38,932 nt of DNA from a virus. The notes beneath the pieces were generated by a model, which made no database searches, had not been told where the DNA came from, and saw only the letters and a program-made list of their open reading frames with translations. The first letter of the stretch is position 1, and every line of letters starts with the position of its first letter. Shown one piece after another: positions 36,501-38,932 of this stretch. Both the position numbers and the translations under genes were made by a program. The stretch covers positions 1 to 38,932 of IMG/VR virus record IMGVR_UViG_3300032560_000054. One strand, 5' to 3'.

Positions 36501-37391
36501 ACTATTCTCCCTGTTCGGTTGATTTGATTTCTTACTTCCGGAGCATTTAGCTTCTGCGCTGCATCCGGGACAGTCTCCCGAGATGCAGTTACTACACGCG
36601 CAGCCGCAGGATCCGGAAGCCGACTTATTCGCCGTCCCCCGCGCTGCTTTCCCCGCGGTGATCGCCGCAGCGAACTCTGAAGACTCTTCTTCGGTTAGAT
36701 CTGTGAAGATCTCGACGCCGGACTGCATCCAATCCCGGAGACGTTGCGGGATCTGCGAAGCGTCGCCCTCCCATTCCGCCTCCCAATCAAGATCGGACGC
36801 GAGCCAATAGAGATCGGCGAGGATATCGCCCATCTGTCCGATCGAGTAAATGCTCTTCTTCTTTCCCGGCTCGGCCTGCTTCTGCGAGGCCGCGGCGAAC
36901 TTCCGGATCGCCGTCGTCCCGTCGGCCTTGATCTCAGTAAAGAGCGCAGTCGGGACGCAGGGTACATCGACGAGCGAAGCCTCGACGGGATCGGCGACCC
37001 ACCACTTAACGCCGTCCTCGTACCATGACTTCTCCGCATAGTTCGCGCCGACGGAGTATCCCGTATAAACGCCCTCTTCCACCTTCGCCCATGCTGCATC
37101 GTCTACGATCTTCGCCGTGATGATAAAAGCCTTCAGATCGTCGTCGCAGGTAAGCTCCTTCACGATCCCGGCCGCGCTCGAGGAGTGCATCTCCCGGACG
37201 TTCCCGAAGCTCTTCCCGCCCGACGCCTTCGCCTGATTCGCGCTCCACTTCTCGAAGTATGGCTTCGACTTCTCGTACGAGCAGCATTCCTTCGTCTTAT
37301 CGACGACCTCCTGCATGAGAATCCCGGTAACTTCGCGCTTCGCGACGTCTACCTTCGTTATCTGCGCGAATAAGCTCTTCTGCTTTGCCAT
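36123..37391 (-). CDS. Capsid maturation protease (XkdF-type) with fused scaffold
   Basis: The 422-aa protein starts with an XkdF / S78-type serine protease domain (1-160), where His69 (VREMHSSSA) and Ser113 (YTGYSVGANY) are the likely catalytic pair. A linker follows with an unusual Cys-rich stretch at 262-283 (CGCACSNC and GDCPGC) that could bind zinc or iron. From residue 298 a coiled-coil scaffold (ELKALTETLAAEKSAREATE) runs to the end. The scaffold also has its own start (36500). AGGAT-type sequence precedes ATG 37391. It processes capsid precursors during maturation. Confidence 0.85.
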   Translation of the reverse strand: MAKQKSLFAQITKVDVAKREVTGILMQEVVDKTKECCSYEKSKPYFEKWSANQAKASGGKSFGNVREMHSSSAAGIVKELTCDDDLKAFIITAKIVDDAAWAKVEEGVYTGYSVGANYAEKSWYEDGVKWWVADPVEASLVDVPCVPTALFTEIKADGTTAIRKFAAASQKQAEPGKKKSIYSIGQMGDILADLYWLASDLDWEAEWEGDASQIPQRLRDWMQSGVEIFTDLTEEESSEFAAAITAGKAARGTANKSASGSCGCACSNCISGDCPGCSAEAKCSGSKKSNQPNRENSMADVTKYATSDELKALTETLAAEKSAREATETKLAGIAETLKAIQEAQTQAAERDAEIAKFFEALGEEPTSSKTVHPAAAPVAVERAADTGNGGAGPVAIDTNKDYAKDAPASRAVLKSIYAEQK

Positions 37392-37420
37392 GATCGTATC
37401 CTCTTTCGGATGGGATGGAT

Positions 37421-37507
37421 TTACTTCTTCACCTGCGGCCGGAGGAGCTTGTCCTTCGGAGCTTCTATCGGCTTCGTCTTCTGCGGCTGAATCGGCTTCG
37501 TCTGCAT
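37421..37507 (-). CDS. Possible 28-aa Lys/Pro-rich peptide
   Basis: Between the portal-MuF stop (37510) and the protease start (37391), ATG 37507 is preceded by GGAGGA about 9 nt upstream and opens a frame reading MQTKPIQPQKTKPIEAPKDK and ending in QVKK. It is short and low-complexity, so it may be a real coupled peptide or an untranslated spacer. No function can be given. Confidence 0.4.
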   Translation of the reverse strand: MQTKPIQPQKTKPIEAPKDKLLRPQVKK

Positions 37508-37509
37508 CT

Positions 37510-38932
37510 CTAAAGTTCCTCCCCCGGCGTATATGTCACCGTGAGACAGACGCAGTTCGGATGAAAGGGCGAGTACAGATCGCCGCTCGGGAAGACTTCC
37601 TCGATCCCGACTCCCGCGGCTCCCGTCTCTTCGTCTGTCGCGTCTGCATTCTCGTCGCATTCGTCGTCTATATCGTGATCGCCGGACAATACGCTCCGCT
37701 TGAACGTATGGCCGACGAGCTTCCCGACGTCGAACTGCCCTCCGCTATTGGCGAAGTTTACTTCGGTTGTTGCGATCATCTCGGCGCGCGCCGCGGAGAA
37801 TGCCTGCGAGTCGATGATCGACTGCTTAAGTTCCGCGATGGTCGAGCCATCCTCGAGAGCCGAGACGATCTGCTCGTTTAGCTGCTCCCGCGTCGTATCC
37901 GTGATCGCCCACTTCGCGGAGGGATTAGGAACGAGTTCCCCATCGACGTACTTCATCCCGACAAGCTCGGCCGCGCGATCCTCGGCGTACGAGATCGCCC
38001 ATTCGTTCGACTGCGAGAAGATATCCGGATCGTCGAGATCGAGGGCGAGTCCGGCCATCGTCGAGCCGTCCATCGCCGCGGCCTGAAGCGATCCCTTCAC
38101 GGCCGGGACGACTTCGCCCCATGACGAGAAGGAGAGCGAGTCCGTTATCTTGTCGGCGATCGACTGGATCTGCTCCTCCGTGAGCTTCGCCGCTTTACGC
38201 TTGCTCCCCGTTATCTTTTTTTTTTGACGCGAATACTCCAATCCGATCTGCTTCGCGAGGATCTTCGCCTGCTCCGTAAGCATCGGCTTCAGGACGGCCG
38301 CGATCGCATCCCGAGCCTTCGTCTTCGCGGCCGAGGTTGCGGCCGGATCGATGCGAAGCTCCTTCTTCCGGGCTGCGAGCGTCGAGGCCGTCGGCTTCTC
38401 CTGCGCGGCCTTATGGACGAGGGCCGCGCGCGCCTTCTTCGGGGGAGCCGGAGGCTTTACGCCTCCTTTCCCCTTCCCCTCGCCGGAGCCGTCGTCCTCG
38501 GGAGGCTCGTTATCGCCCTTCCCCTTGTCGCCGGGATCCGGCTCGTTATCGCCGTCGCCCTCTTCGGTCGTATCCGGCTCCGGAAAGCCGGGTTGAAGCT
38601 CGAGAAGCTCCTGAATCTGCGCTTCCGTGAACGGAGCCTTCCCGTTACGCTCGCGAACCTCGCTCGGAACTGTGCATTTCGTCTCGAGATAAATCTGATC
38701 GATCTGCGCCTGAACGAGTTGATCGACTTCCGGCTGATCCTCGAAGGCGAAAGAGAGATCCTCGTAACCGAAGCCTTCCTCGCTCTGGATTAGCTCGTTC
38801 ATCTCCCCGGCGAGCCATGCACATATTGGAGTCTCGCCGCTCTCGTCGGCGTCGTCTGCATTCTGCTGCGCCGTCGCCCGGTTTACCTGCGGGACGAGAG
38901 GAGAAGGAGAGATCCCGAAGGCGAAGAGGATG
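37510..38932 (-). CDS. Portal-MuF fusion, C-terminal part (continues from 1..1119)
   Basis: This is the second part of the 804-aa portal-MuF protein. Codons 374-804 lie between 38805 and 37510, and 38806-38932 repeat the start of the window. Residues 375-450 finish the portal core. A long Asp/Glu/Pro/Gly/Lys-rich linker (about 455-500: EEGDGDNEPDPGDKGKGDNE) follows. Residues 500-680 are helical. The last 120 residues are a MuF / SPP1 gp7-type head morphogenesis domain: ARAEMIATTEVNFANSGGQF, GDHDIDDECD, and LYSPFHPNCVCLTVTYTPG. MuF proteins are usually separate genes present in few copies per virion. Here they are fused to the portal. Confidence 0.9.
   Translation of the reverse strand, partial: ILFAFGISPSPLVPQVNRATAQQNADDADESGETPICAWLAGEMNELIQSEEGFGYEDLSFAFEDQPEVDQLVQAQIDQIYLETKCTVPSEVRERNGKAPFTEAQIQELLELQPGFPEPDTTEEGDGDNEPDPGDKGKGDNEPPEDDGSGEGKGKGGVKPPAPPKKARAALVHKAAQEKPTASTLAARKKELRIDPAATSAAKTKARDAIAAVLKPMLTEQAKILAKQIGLEYSRQKKKITGSKRKAAKLTEEQIQSIADKITDSLSFSSWGEVVPAVKGSLQAAAMDGSTMAGLALDLDDPDIFSQSNEWAISYAEDRAAELVGMKYVDGELVPNPSAKWAITDTTREQLNEQIVSALEDGSTIAELKQSIIDSQAFSAARAEMIATTEVNFANSGGQFDVGKLVGHTFKRSVLSGDHDIDDECDENADATDEETGAAGVGIEEVFPSGDLYSPFHPNCVCLTVTYTPGEEL
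38216..38225 (-). promoter_or_regulatory. A10 slippage tract in the portal-MuF linker
   Basis: On the coding strand ten consecutive A occur within CAA-AAA-AAA-AAG (codons 567-570). A -1 shift reaches TAA after GAT-AAC-GGG-GAG-CAA-GCG, and a +1 shift reaches TAA after AGA. Both end the protein before the MuF domain, so ribosomal or transcriptional slippage would give a portal-only product. Confidence 0.5.
38806..38932. repeat. Terminal direct repeat, right copy
   Basis: Identical to bases 1-127. It contains portal codons and shows that the map closes on itself. Confidence 0.95.

Noticed and set aside
1-38932. Integrase, excisionase or attachment site
   Set aside because: No tyrosine or serine recombinase motif in any frame examined; the sulfatase-like fragment alone is not enough to claim an attachment site.
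1-38932. CRISPR array or insertion sequence
   Set aside because: No regularly spaced repeats of 24-40 bp and no transposase-like gene or terminal inverted repeats were seen.

Overview
This window is a complete genome of a tailed, siphovirus-type bacteriophage that was linearised inside a gene. Bases 1-127 repeat exactly as 38806-38932, so the unique length is 38,805 bp. The reading frame of the portal gene runs continuously across the join. The module set is that of a dsDNA Caudoviricetes phage: large terminase, portal-MuF, protease-scaffold, HK97-type capsid, neck, tail tube, frameshifted tail chaperone, tape measure, a GTA-like baseplate and a lysis cassette. No integrase, excisionase, tRNA, polymerase or CRISPR array is visible. 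The host is probably Gram-negative: three genes have Sec signal peptides, and a spanin-like protein is present. Ribosome-binding sites of the form CGAAAGG point to a 16S rRNA tail ending CCUCCUUUC. The base composition is GC-rich, and GATC is very frequent. The host phylum cannot be named from the sequence alone.

There are two transcription units that diverge from one AT-rich switch at 7154-7356. The rightward (+) early unit, 7357-18225, holds a 42-aa leader gene, a Dam-type adenine methylase, a RecT-like annealing protein, a PD-(D/E)XK exonuclease, a KTSC protein, zinc-ribbon/HTH proteins, a DUF1376 replication initiator with a second replication-type protein, a cluster of small zinc or basic proteins, and an HNH nuclease. 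The leftward (-) unit starts with an XRE repressor at 7153. It runs through small genes, an HNH nuclease, a DUF5681 small-terminase candidate, the large terminase and the portal-MuF fusion. It then crosses the linearisation point and continues from 38932 down to 18520: protease-scaffold, capsid, connector, neck, tail terminator, tail tube, chaperones, tape measure, DUF2460-lectin fusion, BR0599/DUF2163 hub, spanin-like protein, NlpC/P60, tail tip J, three secreted proteins, a GH108 endolysin and a holin. The two units converge at a hairpin terminator at 18461-18488.

Control elements that can be seen: a 14-bp word repeated exactly just downstream of the -10 boxes of two promoters (7170-7183 and 15362-15375), a 25-bp element repeated at 7302 and 9136, a second leftward promoter at 5311-5339 with three GGATATT iterons, and GC-rich perfect hairpins at many gene boundaries.

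The most unusual points are: (i) three consecutive Sec-secreted, partly fibre-like proteins between the tail tip and lysis genes; (ii) one small beta-rich domain inserted in three different virion proteins; (iii) a portal-MuF fusion with an A10 tract whose two alternative frames both stop before the MuF domain; (iv) a tail-tip protein carrying arabinofuranosidase-like and LamG-like domains; (v) a short arylsulfatase-like fragment at the convergence point; (vi) a replication-region cluster of three tandem hairpins.
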